From: Streptococcus sp. 29887
Lineage (GTDB): Bacteria > Bacillota > Bacilli > Lactobacillales > Streptococcaceae
Length of the DNA stretch: 64,000 bases
Reading direction: 5' to 3'
Assembly (NCBI RefSeq): GCF_032595075.1
Contig: NZ_CP118735.1
Location: 400,001-464,000, forward strand
Below the pieces are notes generated by a model. That model had not been told where the DNA came from. It saw only the letters and a list, made by a program, of their open reading frames with translations, and made no database searches. Below, in pieces: positions 9,590 through 20,724 of the stretch. The position numbers and the translations under genes are program-made. Position 1 is the stretch's first letter, and every line of letters starts with the position of its first letter.

Positions 9590-10301
9590 ACAGTGGTCGT
9601 TTATTTGGCATACCAGCCTTCCTTGGAAACTTATTGGGAGTTTCCTTTTTCTTTTCCACAATGGTTAGTGTGCGTGGATCGCCGTTTGGCAATTGATAGT
9701 CAACGTTTTCAATGACCTTACCAAAAAGGAGGGTCAGGGCGTTCTTAGCTTGAGCCAATTCGTCCTCAGCGCTAGAGGCTTTGAGGGCAATGAGTTTGCC
9801 ATTGAGTTTTAAATACGGAATGGTTAGCTCAGATAAGATTTGCATGCGTGCAACTGCCCGAGCGGTGACAAGGTCAAATTGAGCACGAAATTGCTTATCT
9901 TGGGCAAAATCTTCAGCCCGCCCATGATAGAAATGAACATTATCCAAACCCAATTCCTCAGCCAATAGATGCAAAAAATTAATCCGTTTGTTGAGAGAGT
10001 CGATGATGGTCACATCTAATTGAGGATAGATGATTTTCATGGGAAGACTTGGAAAACCAGCTCCAGCTCCTATGTCTAATAAGCGAAGGGGTTCGTTTTG
10101 GATATGGCCTTGAAGAATTGGAGCGATAGAGTCATAAAAATGTTTGAGATAGACTTCGCTTTCCTCAGTGATGGCTGTTAAATTGATCTTCTCATTCCAT
10201 TCCACTAACAGTTGAAAATAGCGCTGGAATTGTTGTTTCTGTGTGTCAGTTAGTTGAATGCCTTGGTCAGACAAGGTCTTGTAAAATACTTCAGGTTTCA
10301 T
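9588..10301 (-). CDS. rsmG: 16S rRNA (guanine527-N7)-methyltransferase
   Basis: 237 aa Rossmann-fold methyltransferase (GidB). The SAM-binding motif [15 protein letters not shown] lies near residues 70-84, and a conserved VTARAVA follows near residue 145. It methylates N7 of G527 in 16S rRNA; its loss gives low-level streptomycin resistance in other bacteria. The C-terminus ends in a basic tail ([13 protein letters not shown]) typical of streptococcal members. Monocistronic; convergent with ecfT. Confidence 0.92.
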   Translation of the reverse strand: MKPEVFYKTLSDQGIQLTDTQKQQFQRYFQLLVEWNEKINLTAITEESEVYLKHFYDSIAPILQGHIQNEPLRLLDIGAGAGFPSLPMKIIYPQLDVTIIDSLNKRINFLHLLAEELGLDNVHFYHGRAEDFAQDKQFRAQFDLVTARAVARMQILSELTIPYLKLNGKLIALKASSAEDELAQAKNALTLLFGKVIENVDYQLPNGDPRTLTIVEKKKETPNKFPRKAGMPNKRPL

Positions 10302-10400
10302 AGATTTATCTTACCATAAATTGTTGAAATTGTGGAGAGTTGGGCTAGAGTTATCGGGGATAGAGAAAGAGGTAAGACTTGGGGCCTAACCTCTTTCTGT

Positions 10401-12656
10401 TTATTGTCCATCCGTTTGCTCAGAGGATGTTGTAGTAGCAGCTGGTGTTGAAGCTGTTGTGGTTTCAGCGCCGCTAGCGCTAGCTTCAACTGCAGTAGTT
10501 TCTGTAGTGTTTGCAGAGCTCGCAGTTTCCGTAGTGGTGCTTTGAACACTCTGTTCACTTGTTGTTTCAGTGTAGCTCGAACTTGGCGTTGTTGAGCTAC
10601 TGCTTGTATTGTAGTTGTTGTTACTGTTGTAGCTATTATTGTAACTATTGTAAGCATTGTTTAGCGAACGGCTACCTCTCAAATAGTAGTTTGAACCGTA
10701 TCGTACAAGTCCACTTGGCACTTCCCACTCGCTAGCAGTATAGTCAGAATGCATATAGGCCATCATATGGTGATAAACGTCGGTGGCAATTCTCATACCA
10801 TTATCTAGGATAGGGGTCATACGATTGGTATAGCCAGTCCAAACAGCCATAGCATATTGGCTAGAATAGCCGACGAAGTTCTCATCTGGTACAACCATAT
10901 AGCTGTAGTTTGCTTCAGGGATGGAAGCTAGGATAGTATCTGTTTCGCTATCGGTATAGTTGGACGTACCTGTTTTACCTGCCATTGGGATACCGCTGAC
11001 GGTAGCGTTATAACCGTATCCGTAGGTCAATACCGATTTCATCAAATCTGTCATCATATAGGCTGTTTCTTCCGTCATAACACGCGTGCCTTGAGGAGCA
11101 TACTCAGAAACGGTTCCGTCGCTGAAGACGATTTTATTGACATATTGAGGAGCATAATAAGTTCCGCCGTTGGCGAAGGCAGCATAGGCTGCAGCCATTT
11201 TCTCAGAACTTGCACCATACTGACGACCTGTATCGGAAGTGTTACTAGAAATCGCATTTGAGTAGTGCATTTCTGGATAATTAATGCCGATACTGTTCAA
11301 GAATGCCAGAGAGTTTTCTAGTCCAGTTGCTTCAAGAGCCTTGACTGCCGTAACGTTACGTGAATACTGAACAGCTGTCTTGATTGAAATGGATCCGTAG
11401 AATTGCTTGTCCCAGTTATTGACCGGGATAGTTGTGCCAGGGAAATTGTAAGGTCCATCGACGATAATGTCAGCCGTTGAAGTGTAGATGCCATGTTCAT
11501 AAGCAGGAGCATAGTCGGTAATGGGTTTCATGGTCGAACCAAAGTCACGGTTGGTTTCAACAGCCTGGTTGGTACCAAAGGAAACGTTACTTGCTTGATG
11601 GCGGCCACCCAACTGTGCGACAACCTTACCATTTGAAACATCAACAACCGTAGAGGCTACCTGCATCAAGTCGTCAGGATAGGCAACATACATATCCGTA
11701 TTGTAGATATCCCACAATTGCTGTTGTGCAGCAGGATCCACGTTTGTATAGACATCCATACCGGTAGTCAATAAGTTGTAGCCTGTTTTTGCTTCTACTT
11801 CTTCAATGACTTGCTTGAGGTAGTTGTCCATGTAAGCAGGATAAGCTGTTTCATTAGTTAGGGCCTGTAGACCATCTGTGACAGGAGTAAGTACTGCCTG
11901 CTCGTACTGGGCATTATCGATGTACTTTTCTTCCAACATTTCAGCCAGTACCAAGTCCCGCCGTGTTTTAGCGTCCTCTGGATTGGTGTAAGGGTCATAT
12001 TGGTTAGGAGCTTGCGGCATACCTGCTAATAAGGCTAGTTGAGCCAGGCTTAAGTCCTTTAAGTCCTTCCCATAATATGCCTTAGAAGCAGTTTTCATAC
12101 CATAGTTCCCGTTGGCCATAAAGACCTTGTTGACATAGTAGGTCAAGATTTCTTGCTTAGTCTTGTCTTTTTCCAGTTGGGTTGCTAACCAGGCTTCTTG
12201 GATTTTCCGTTTGATGTTTTGGTCCTCGGAAGAAGTTGAGAAGTAGGTCAGTTTGATGAACTGTTGGTCTAGGGTTGAACCACCTTGTAAGCGTCCACCT
12301 GTCAGGTTGTTAACCAAAGAACCAGCGATACGGATAACATCCACACCTCGATGGTTGAAGAAACGCTGATCTTCAATCGCAACGATGGCATTGACCAAAT
12401 CAGTCGGAATTTCTTCAGTTTTGGCGCTAGAACGCTTTTCTGCTCCCAGGTCAGCAATCAGACTTCCGTTTTTGTCATAAATCTTACTGGATACTGTGGC
12501 TGTCAAACTTTCTTCGGTTAGCTTGGGAGCTGTTACTATCCAGTAACCTACCAAGAGTGAACCGACTAGAAAGGTAAGAATAAAGCCAGCTAATAAGACG
12601 TTTGCAACTACTAGGAGAGTTTTTTTAATACTTGTAGTTTTCAAAAGAGTCACCAC
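10401..12656 (-). CDS. pbp1A: Penicillin-binding protein 1A
   Basis: About 750 aa bifunctional class A PBP. An N-terminal membrane anchor is followed by a GT51 glycosyltransferase ([24 protein letters not shown]) and a transpeptidase domain with STMK (SXXK), SRN (SXN) and KTGTSN (KTG) motifs. The last 110 residues are Ser/Thr/Asn/Ala-rich low complexity. It polymerises and cross-links peptidoglycan. It overlaps recU by 32 nt, the recU-pbp1A arrangement common in Gram-positives. The start is GTG at 12656 or 12653; a TTG at 12644 has the best spacing from AGGTGG and is a real alternative. The beta-lactam motifs look unaltered. Confidence 0.92.
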   Translation of the reverse strand: MVTLLKTTSIKKTLLVVANVLLAGFILTFLVGSLLVGYWIVTAPKLTEESLTATVSSKIYDKNGSLIADLGAEKRSSAKTEEIPTDLVNAIVAIEDQRFFNHRGVDVIRIAGSLVNNLTGGRLQGGSTLDQQFIKLTYFSTSSEDQNIKRKIQEAWLATQLEKDKTKQEILTYYVNKVFMANGNYGMKTASKAYYGKDLKDLSLAQLALLAGMPQAPNQYDPYTNPEDAKTRRDLVLAEMLEEKYIDNAQYEQAVLTPVTDGLQALTNETAYPAYMDNYLKQVIEEVEAKTGYNLLTTGMDVYTNVDPAAQQQLWDIYNTDMYVAYPDDLMQVASTVVDVSNGKVVAQLGGRHQASNVSFGTNQAVETNRDFGSTMKPITDYAPAYEHGIYTSTADIIVDGPYNFPGTTIPVNNWDKQFYGSISIKTAVQYSRNVTAVKALEATGLENSLAFLNSIGINYPEMHYSNAISSNTSDTGRQYGASSEKMAAAYAAFANGGTYYAPQYVNKIVFSDGTVSEYAPQGTRVMTEETAYMMTDLMKSVLTYGYGYNATVSGIPMAGKTGTSNYTDSETDTILASIPEANYSYMVVPDENFVGYSSQYAMAVWTGYTNRMTPILDNGMRIATDVYHHMMAYMHSDYTASEWEVPSGLVRYGSNYYLRGSRSLNNAYNSYNNSYNSNNNYNTSSSSTTPSSSYTETTSEQSVQSTTTETASSANTTETTAVEASASGAETTTASTPAATTTSSEQTDGQ

Positions 12657-13242
12657 CTAATAAATTTTTTTCAACCACTTCCAGATAGGGTACGCTTGGA
12701 AAGCGTCCCATTTGAATCTCAAAGCCAAATTGTCGAATGAAAGAGAGAGGCATGGATTTGCTTCCCTTATCTACTTGGTAGAATTCAATCAAGTGAACGG
12801 CAGGTAAGAGATAGGTTTCTTTTAGCGTTGAAAAGTGAAGAAGAACAAAGCATACGCCACCCTGCTTTACAACCTGTTTCATGTGTTCAATCTGATGCTC
12901 ATGAAAATTCTTCATAGGCATAGATGCTTTTTGTCGTGTTTCCTTGGCCTCAAAATCGATATAATGTTTCCTGAAAACCCCTGAGTAATCCGTTGTAGAT
13001 GCCTGTCGAAAATAGGCCTCTACAATTTTCGCACGGCTTCTCTTCGGATAATCAACCTTTACAATCTGCACAGGAGTCGGTTTCTTGTGGATAACCGCAA
13101 TCTCGTGAGCTAGGTAGTACAGATTGCTATCGTTGATAGCAGATTCAAAGGACATCCCTCGATTTGCGAAGCTAATTTTTTGAGATGAAACAGAATTGGT
13201 TCTATTGATTTTTTTAGCTATCTTATGAGGATAATTGACCAT
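12625..13242 (-). CDS. recU: Holliday junction resolvase RecU
   Basis: 205 aa. RecU has a PD-(D/E)XK fold related to restriction enzymes; the catalytic elements are visible as [19 protein letters not shown] and IDFEAKET. It resolves recombination intermediates and assists RecA. Transcribed ahead of pbp1A and overlapping it, so the two share a message. A GGAGTT ribosome binding site precedes the ATG. Diverges from ypsA. Confidence 0.9.
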   Translation of the reverse strand: MVNYPHKIAKKINRTNSVSSQKISFANRGMSFESAINDSNLYYLAHEIAVIHKKPTPVQIVKVDYPKRSRAKIVEAYFRQASTTDYSGVFRKHYIDFEAKETRQKASMPMKNFHEHQIEHMKQVVKQGGVCFVLLHFSTLKETYLLPAVHLIEFYQVDKGSKSMPLSFIRQFGFEIQMGRFPSVPYLEVVEKNLLGGDSFENYKY

Positions 13243-13307
13243 AGAACTCCTTCTTGATAAAATAATATCAGCATATTATACCACAATTAGTGAAAAGAGT
13301 ACAAGGA

Positions 13308-13847
13308 ATGGATACTAAGAGCCTTTTGATAACAGGTTACAAGCATACAGATGTAGGTGTTTTTACGGACAAGGATCCACGGTTAGCTATTATAAAGTTG
13401 GCTATCAAGAAGGATCTTGTTCGATTTTTGGAGGATGGAGTGACCTGGTTTGTCCTAACAGGTCAATTAGGATTTGAATATTGGGCATTGGAAGTTTTAG
13501 AGGAACTGCGTTCAGAAGGTTATGAGTTTCAAATAGCATCTATTTTCATGTTTGAAAACCATGGAGAACATTGGAATGAAGGTAATCAGCTGAAATTGCA
13601 ACGCTTCAAACAGGTTGATTTCATTAAGTATGCCTATCCTCGTTATGAAAATCCTGGTCAGTTTAAAGATTACAATAAATTTTTAGTGGATAATACTGAC
13701 GGAATCTATCTGTTTTACGATTCTGAAAATGAAACTAATTTGAAATATTTGTATCATCAAGTCTTAAAAAAAGAGGAGTATGATAGAAAAACGCTTACCT
13801 TTGAACAACTGAATGAGGTGGCAGAAAATTTTTCAAATTCTGAGTGA
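13308..13847 (+). CDS. ypsA: DUF1273/YpsA family protein
   Basis: 179 aa, SLOG/Rossmann-like fold ([44 protein letters not shown]). In other Firmicutes YpsA affects division and the gene neighbours gpsB, as here. I start at ATG 13308, matching the usual N-terminus; a GTG at 13290 is in frame. The ribosome binding site AAGGA lies unusually close to 13308, so the start is not certain. Precise biochemistry unknown. Confidence 0.82.
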   Translation: MDTKSLLITGYKHTDVGVFTDKDPRLAIIKLAIKKDLVRFLEDGVTWFVLTGQLGFEYWALEVLEELRSEGYEFQIASIFMFENHGEHWNEGNQLKLQRFKQVDFIKYAYPRYENPGQFKDYNKFLVDNTDGIYLFYDSENETNLKYLYHQVLKKEEYDRKTLTFEQLNEVAENFSNSE

Positions 13848-13917
13848 TTTGACTTGATTTTTCCCTATTTTTTTTAATATAATAGGACTAGTGATGTTTT
13901 AGATATGGGAGAGAGAA

Positions 13918-14244
13918 ATGGCAAGTATTAAATTTACAACTAAAGATATTTTTGAACAAGATTTTAAAGTCGGTTTCCGTGGCTACGATCAAGACGAAGT
14001 CAATGACTTTTTAGATGAAATCATGAAGGATTATGATGCCTACGAAGCTATTATCAAGGAGTTAAAAGGCGAGATTGCTCGTTTGAAAGCTCAGGTAGCA
14101 AATGCTCCTAAAGTAACAGCCGTTGAAGAAGTGAAAGATGTTCTTCCGACAGAACGTCCGTCATCAGCTACAAACTTTGATATTCTTCGTCGTTTAAATC
14201 GTTTGGAGAAAGAAGTTTTCGGCAAACAAATTGTTCAAGACTAA
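13918..14244 (+). CDS. gpsB: Cell division protein GpsB (DivIVA-like)
   Basis: 108 aa, normal length. The N-terminal DivIVA-type motif (FKVGFRGYDQDEVNDFLDEI) binds membranes and PBPs, followed by a coiled coil (residues about 35-65) and a short C-terminal trimerisation segment. It coordinates septal and peripheral wall synthesis; in streptococci it works with StkP and PBPs, both encoded in this window. A promoter TTGATT-18-TATAAT precedes it at about 13856-13885. Confidence 0.92.
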   Translation: MASIKFTTKDIFEQDFKVGFRGYDQDEVNDFLDEIMKDYDAYEAIIKELKGEIARLKAQVANAPKVTAVEEVKDVLPTERPSSATNFDILRRLNRLEKEVFGKQIVQD

Positions 14245-14254
14245 TAATATAGGA

Positions 14255-14640
14255 ATTGCGTGCAATTTTTGGATAATCGCGTGGTAGATTTCTACCATGA
14301 GGAAAGTCCATGCTAGCACTGGCTGCGATGCCGGTAGTGTTTGTGCTAGGCGAATCAATAAGCCTAGGGACGTTGGTAACGTTACGGCGGTTAAAATGGC
14401 TACGTCATCAGATATGCCAAAGTAGACCTGAAAGTGCCACAGTGACGAAGTTTTTATGGAAACGTAAAAAATGGAACGCGGTAAACCCCTCAAGCTAGCA
14501 ACCCAAACTTTGGTCGGGGCATGGGATGGATGGAATTGAACTGAAATCCTGACTGTGAAAACAGTAGACAGATGATTATCGAAGGTGGTAGAACCTAGTA
14601 CCACTGGAACAAAACATGGCTTACAGAAAATTGCATAAAT
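14255..14640 (+). ncRNA. rnpB: RNase P RNA, bacterial type B
   Basis: About 386 nt. The ends pair to form P1 (TGCAATTTT at 14261-14269 with AAAATTGCA at 14627-14635). The conserved GAGGAAAGTCCATGCT block at 14300-14315 marks the catalytic core; the distal ACAGTAGACAGATGATT segment is also conserved. The position between gpsB and the THUMP methyltransferase gene matches other Firmicutes. It processes pre-tRNA 5' ends. Confidence 0.95.
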
Positions 14641-14644
14641 AGGT

Positions 14645-14670
14645 AGCTAGCTTTGCTAGCTTTTATTTTA
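14645..14670 (+). terminator. Terminator of rnpB
   Basis: AGCTAGC-TTT-GCTAGCT followed by TTTATTTTA directly after the RNase P RNA. Confidence 0.75.
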
Positions 14671-14681
14671 GAAGGAAAAAA

Positions 14682-15845
14682 ATGAAAAAACAGTTTGAAT
14701 TGATTGCGACCGCTGCAGCTGGCTTAGAGGCAGTTGTTGGTCGTGAAATTCGCAATCTCGGCTATGAGTGCCAGGTGGAAAATGGTCGTGTACGATTCGA
14801 GGGTGATGTGAAGGCGATTATCGAAACCAATCTCTGGCTACGTTCGGCGGACAGGATAAAAATTATTGTTGGTCAATTTCCAGCAAGAACCTTTGAAGAG
14901 CTCTTCCAAGGAGTTTTTGGTTTGGATTGGGAGAATTATCTGCCTTTGGGATGCAAGTTTCCAATTTCCAAGGCCAAGTGTGTTAAATCCAAGTTACACA
15001 ATGAGCCGAGTGTACAGGCTATTTCGAAAAAAGCAGTTGTTAAGAAATTACAAAAACACTTCTCTCGTCCAGAGGGAGTGCCACTTCAGGAAGTTGGGGC
15101 AGAGTTCAAGATTGAAGTGTCTATCTTGAAGGATGTGGCAACAATCATGATCGATACGACTGGTTCTAGTTTGTTCAAGCGTGGCTATCGGGTGGAAAAA
15201 GGTGGAGCACCGATCAAGGAGAACATGGCAGCGGCCATTTTACAGTTATCCAACTGGTATCCTGATAAACCCTTGATTGATCCTACCTGTGGTTCAGGGA
15301 CATTTTGTATTGAGGCGGCCATGCTGGCCAAAAATATGGCTCCTGGCTTGAAACGTAGCTTTGCTTTTGAAGAATGGCCATGGGTTGATGACCAGTTAGT
15401 GGCAGATCTACGAAAAGAGGCTCAGGCTGCTATTAAATCAGATTTGGTCTTGGATATTGCGGGGTCAGACATCGATGCTCGTATGGTTGAAATTGCCAAG
15501 AAAAATGCTTTTGCTGCTGGTGTTGACCAAGATATTGTGTTTAAACAGATGCGAGTTCAGGATCTGCGGACGGATAAAATCAATGGTGTGATCATTTCAA
15601 ACCCTCCTTATGGTGAACGCTTGTTGGATGACGACGCAATCATCATGTTGTATCGTGAAATGGGGCAAACCTTTGAGCCCTTAAAAACCTGGTCTAAGTT
15701 TATTTTGACCAGTGACGAGCAATTCGAGAAGCGTTTTGGTAGTCAGGCTGATAAAAAGAGAAAATTATATAATGGTACCTTAAAAGTAGATTTGTATCAA
15801 TTTTTTGGTCAACGTGTCAAGCGTCAAATGCTAGAAGAGAAATAA
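14682..15845 (+). CDS. THUMP-domain class I RNA methyltransferase (YpsC/RlmL N-terminal type)
   Basis: 387 aa. N-terminal ferredoxin-like and THUMP RNA-binding domains (residues 1-165) are followed by a Rossmann methyltransferase with DPTCGSGTFCIEAAM (motif I) and the N6-methylating tetrapeptide in SNPPYGERL. The family methylates 23S rRNA guanines or adenines; the exact base here is not inferable. Downstream of rnpB, upstream of mapZ with 12 nt between, so probably co-transcribed. Confidence 0.88.
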   Translation: MKKQFELIATAAAGLEAVVGREIRNLGYECQVENGRVRFEGDVKAIIETNLWLRSADRIKIIVGQFPARTFEELFQGVFGLDWENYLPLGCKFPISKAKCVKSKLHNEPSVQAISKKAVVKKLQKHFSRPEGVPLQEVGAEFKIEVSILKDVATIMIDTTGSSLFKRGYRVEKGGAPIKENMAAAILQLSNWYPDKPLIDPTCGSGTFCIEAAMLAKNMAPGLKRSFAFEEWPWVDDQLVADLRKEAQAAIKSDLVLDIAGSDIDARMVEIAKKNAFAAGVDQDIVFKQMRVQDLRTDKINGVIISNPPYGERLLDDDAIIMLYREMGQTFEPLKTWSKFILTSDEQFEKRFGSQADKKRKLYNGTLKVDLYQFFGQRVKRQMLEEK

Positions 15846-15857
15846 TAGGAGGATATC

Positions 15858-17297
15858 GTGGAAGAAAATAAGAATAAGCTACCCTTGGAAAATGAGAAAG
15901 TTTTGGATTTTGAAGTAGCTAAGGATTTAACCATTGCAGAAGCCGTAAAGAAACATAAGGAAATCGAAGCAGGTGTGACGGAGGATGATGGTCTTTTAGA
16001 TCGTTATATCAAGCAACATCGGACAGAGATTGAGTCGCAGAAATTTGAAACCAAGGTCAATCATTTGCCACTGGTAGAACCTACTGGCGATGAGGAAGAA
16101 ACGAATGTTCAGACAGCTAGTCTTTCGACGGCTGTGACTGATGAGATTCTTGCAGTTGGCAAGGATGTGACTGAGCAGGTAGAAGTACCGACTGCTCCTT
16201 TGGAAGAAACAATTATTGCAGGTGCGGCAGTGGTTGACAGTATAGCGACTGTTTCCCAAGAACAAGAGGAAGACGATGATTGGGGTCAGGCAGAGGAAGC
16301 AGAGAAGGATAGAAAGAAAAAAATCTATTTTTGGTCAGCTTTAGCAGCTCTTTTTGTCACTATCCTCGCAACAGCTTTCATGTGGTTGAACTCAGTAAAT
16401 AAATCGACCACAGAAACAGCTAGTAGTTCAAGTACTAGCCAAACGTCGACTTCTGCTAACAGCTCGGCAGATGCTAACAGTCTAGCCTTTGAACAACTCT
16501 ATGCTAGCTTCTTTACAGATAGTAGTTTGACAAAATTGAAGAATTCTGAGTTTGGTAAATTGGCGGAGTTGAAGGCCCTCTTGGACAAGATGGACAAAAA
16601 TTCAGATAGTCATAAAAAAGCCAAGGAACAGTACGATAACCTTGAAAAAGCCATTGCTGCTATTCAGGCAATCAATGGGCAATTTGATAAAGAAGTCATC
16701 GTAAATGGTGAAATTGATACCACTGCCACTGTTAAAGCAGATGTCAGTCTTTCTGCTACTAACACTGGTATTAGCTCAGTGGATAGCTTGTTGGCTTCTG
16801 TGGTCAATTTTGGGCGTTCTCAACAGGAAGTTGCTGCTAGCTCTACCGAAGCAGTTGCTGCTCCAGCTGAAAACTCTCAGGCTGATTCGACAATAGCAGA
16901 AACCACTGCTCCGGCCTCAACCGAGAGTGCGGTAGTCAGTGATGGCGTTGCTGGTTCTATTAGTGGAGCAGCAACTATTTACGGAATCCCTGTACCAGAA
17001 GGGGTAGTTCTACAGCGTGATCGCAGCCGTGTTCCTTACAATCAAGCCATGATTGACGATGTTAATAACGAAGCTTGGACATTCAACCCTGGTATACTAG
17101 AAAATATTGTAGCTATTTCTCAACAGCGTGGTTATATCACAGGCAACCAATATATCTTGGAAAAAGTGAACATCATTAACGGAAATGGTTATTACAATAT
17201 GTTTACACCGGATGGTAGCTATCTCTTCTCGATTAACTGTAAGACAGGTTACTTTGTTGGTAATGGCTCAGGTCATTCAGATGCCTTGGATTATTAA
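15858..17297 (+). CDS. mapZ: Mid-cell-anchored protein MapZ (LocZ)
   Basis: 479 aa, GTG start with an AGGAGG site. The cytoplasmic N-terminus holds the conserved FEVAKDLTIAEAVKKH and DDGLLDRYIKQHRTEIE segments that bind FtsZ. It is acidic up to a single transmembrane helix (residues about 157-177), then has a Ser/Thr linker, an extracellular helical domain (about 205-265), a low-complexity linker and a C-terminal peptidoglycan-binding domain ending NGSGHSDALDY. MapZ marks the division site in streptococci and is phosphorylated by StkP, whose gene lies at 26271. Confidence 0.9.
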   Translation: MEENKNKLPLENEKVLDFEVAKDLTIAEAVKKHKEIEAGVTEDDGLLDRYIKQHRTEIESQKFETKVNHLPLVEPTGDEEETNVQTASLSTAVTDEILAVGKDVTEQVEVPTAPLEETIIAGAAVVDSIATVSQEQEEDDDWGQAEEAEKDRKKKIYFWSALAALFVTILATAFMWLNSVNKSTTETASSSSTSQTSTSANSSADANSLAFEQLYASFFTDSSLTKLKNSEFGKLAELKALLDKMDKNSDSHKKAKEQYDNLEKAIAAIQAINGQFDKEVIVNGEIDTTATVKADVSLSATNTGISSVDSLLASVVNFGRSQQEVAASSTEAVAAPAENSQADSTIAETTAPASTESAVVSDGVAGSISGAATIYGIPVPEGVVLQRDRSRVPYNQAMIDDVNNEAWTFNPGILENIVAISQQRGYITGNQYILEKVNIINGNGYYNMFTPDGSYLFSINCKTGYFVGNGSGHSDALDY

Positions 17298-17304
17298 GCA
17301 AAAC

Positions 17305-17331
17305 AAAAAAGCGGTTGACCCGCTTTTTTTA
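17305..17331. terminator. Terminator between mapZ and luxS
   Basis: AAAAAAGCGG and CCGCTTTTTT form a stem with a 5-nt loop, and the A/T runs make it usable in both directions for these convergent genes. Confidence 0.85.
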
Positions 17332-17343
17332 TACCCTATTTTC

Positions 17344-17826
17344 TTAAATTGTCTTTCTTTCAAAGGCATCGCTTGAAATACCTTGTGAAACAATCAATTT
17401 TGCCCACTCTTTAGCAGAATGTAGGCTGTGGTCCTTGTAGTTTCCACAGGATTCAATGGTTGTTCCAGGAACATCCTCCCAAGTAATTCCATCTGCGATC
17501 TCTTCCAAACTCGCTTTGATGACTTGAGCAATTTCTGCTGGATCTTGCTTGCCCCACATAATCATGTGAAAACCAGTTCTGCATCCAAATGGTGAGCAAT
17601 CAATCAGACCGTCAATACGCTGACGGATGAGTTTGGCCAAGAGATGCTCGATAGTATGCAGACCAGCTGTATCCATGGCATTTTCGTTGGGCTGAATTAG
17701 ACGGATATCAAAGTTTGTGATAATATCCCCTTTTGGACCAACTTCTTCTGAAATCAAGCGGACATAAGGAGCCTTTACAATAGTGTGGTCTAATTCAAAA
17801 CTTTCAACGGTAACTTCTTTTTTCAT
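17344..17826 (-). CDS. luxS: S-ribosylhomocysteine lyase LuxS
   Basis: 160 aa, the standard length. LuxS cleaves S-ribosylhomocysteine to homocysteine and DPD, the AI-2 precursor, in the activated methyl cycle. The metal ligands are seen as HTIEH (H57, H61) and C127 in SCGNY, with the catalytic [10 protein letters not shown] loop. The start at 17826 follows GGAGGAACAA; the longer frame begins inside that ribosome binding site. Single gene. Confidence 0.95.
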   Translation of the reverse strand: MKKEVTVESFELDHTIVKAPYVRLISEEVGPKGDIITNFDIRLIQPNENAMDTAGLHTIEHLLAKLIRQRIDGLIDCSPFGCRTGFHMIMWGKQDPAEIAQVIKASLEEIADGITWEDVPGTTIESCGNYKDHSLHSAKEWAKLIVSQGISSDAFERKTI

Positions 17827-17954
17827 TTGTTCCTCCAAACTATGTGATGAATTTATTATAACATATTTGTTAATTTGGAATTGTGAAATCGGTTCAATTA
17901 TGGTAAAATAGATACAGATTTTGTGAAAATCGAATTTAAAAAAGAGGTAGAAAT

Positions 17955-20308
<2,354 letters not shown>

Positions 20309-20340
20309 CAGAACCTTAACAGAAAGTAGAGAACAGAACT

Positions 20341-20655
20341 ATGATGTTGAAACCATCTATCGATACCTTATTGGACAAGGTACCATCTAAGTATTCCTTG
20401 GTTATTCTTGAGGCAAAACGTGCCCATGAATTGGAAGCAGGTGCAAAGCCAACTCAAGAATTTACTTCCGTAAAGTCAACCCTTCGTGCCTTGGAAGAAA
20501 TTGAATCAGGCAATGTGGTTATTCACCCAGATCCAGAAGCAAAACGTGAGGCAGTTCGTCGTCGTGCGGAAGAAGCGAAGCGTTTGGCAGAAGAGGAAGA
20601 GAAGAAAATCAAAGAACAAATCGCAAAAGAAAAAGAAGAAGGCGAAAAGATCTAA
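20341..20655 (+). CDS. rpoZ: RNA polymerase omega subunit
   Basis: 104 aa. Conserved [30 protein letters not shown] motif area, then a long charged Glu/Lys/Arg C-terminal helix common in streptococci. It helps fold the beta' subunit. Two adjacent ATGs (20341, 20344) are possible starts. Confidence 0.92.
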   Translation: MMLKPSIDTLLDKVPSKYSLVILEAKRAHELEAGAKPTQEFTSVKSTLRALEEIESGNVVIHPDPEAKREAVRRRAEEAKRLAEEEEKKIKEQIAKEKEEGEKI

Positions 20656-20658
20656 TAG

Positions 20659-20695
20659 AAAACTCGGTTGGTTTTGCCATCCGGGTTTCTTTTCA
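20659..20695 (+). terminator. Hairpin after rpoZ
   Basis: AAACTCGGTTGG and CCATCCGGGTTT form an imperfect stem followed by CTTTTC. It may only attenuate, since priA begins 30 nt later. Confidence 0.5.
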
Positions 20696-20724
20696 CTTAT
20701 AATTATTGAAAGAGAGGAGGTTCT

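Noticed and set aside
10298..10657. Minus-strand frame over the end of pbp1A
   Set aside because: Low-complexity shadow of the Ser/Thr-rich PBP1A tail in another frame.
14194..14604. 136-codon minus-strand frame
   Set aside because: Lies across the RNase P RNA gene.
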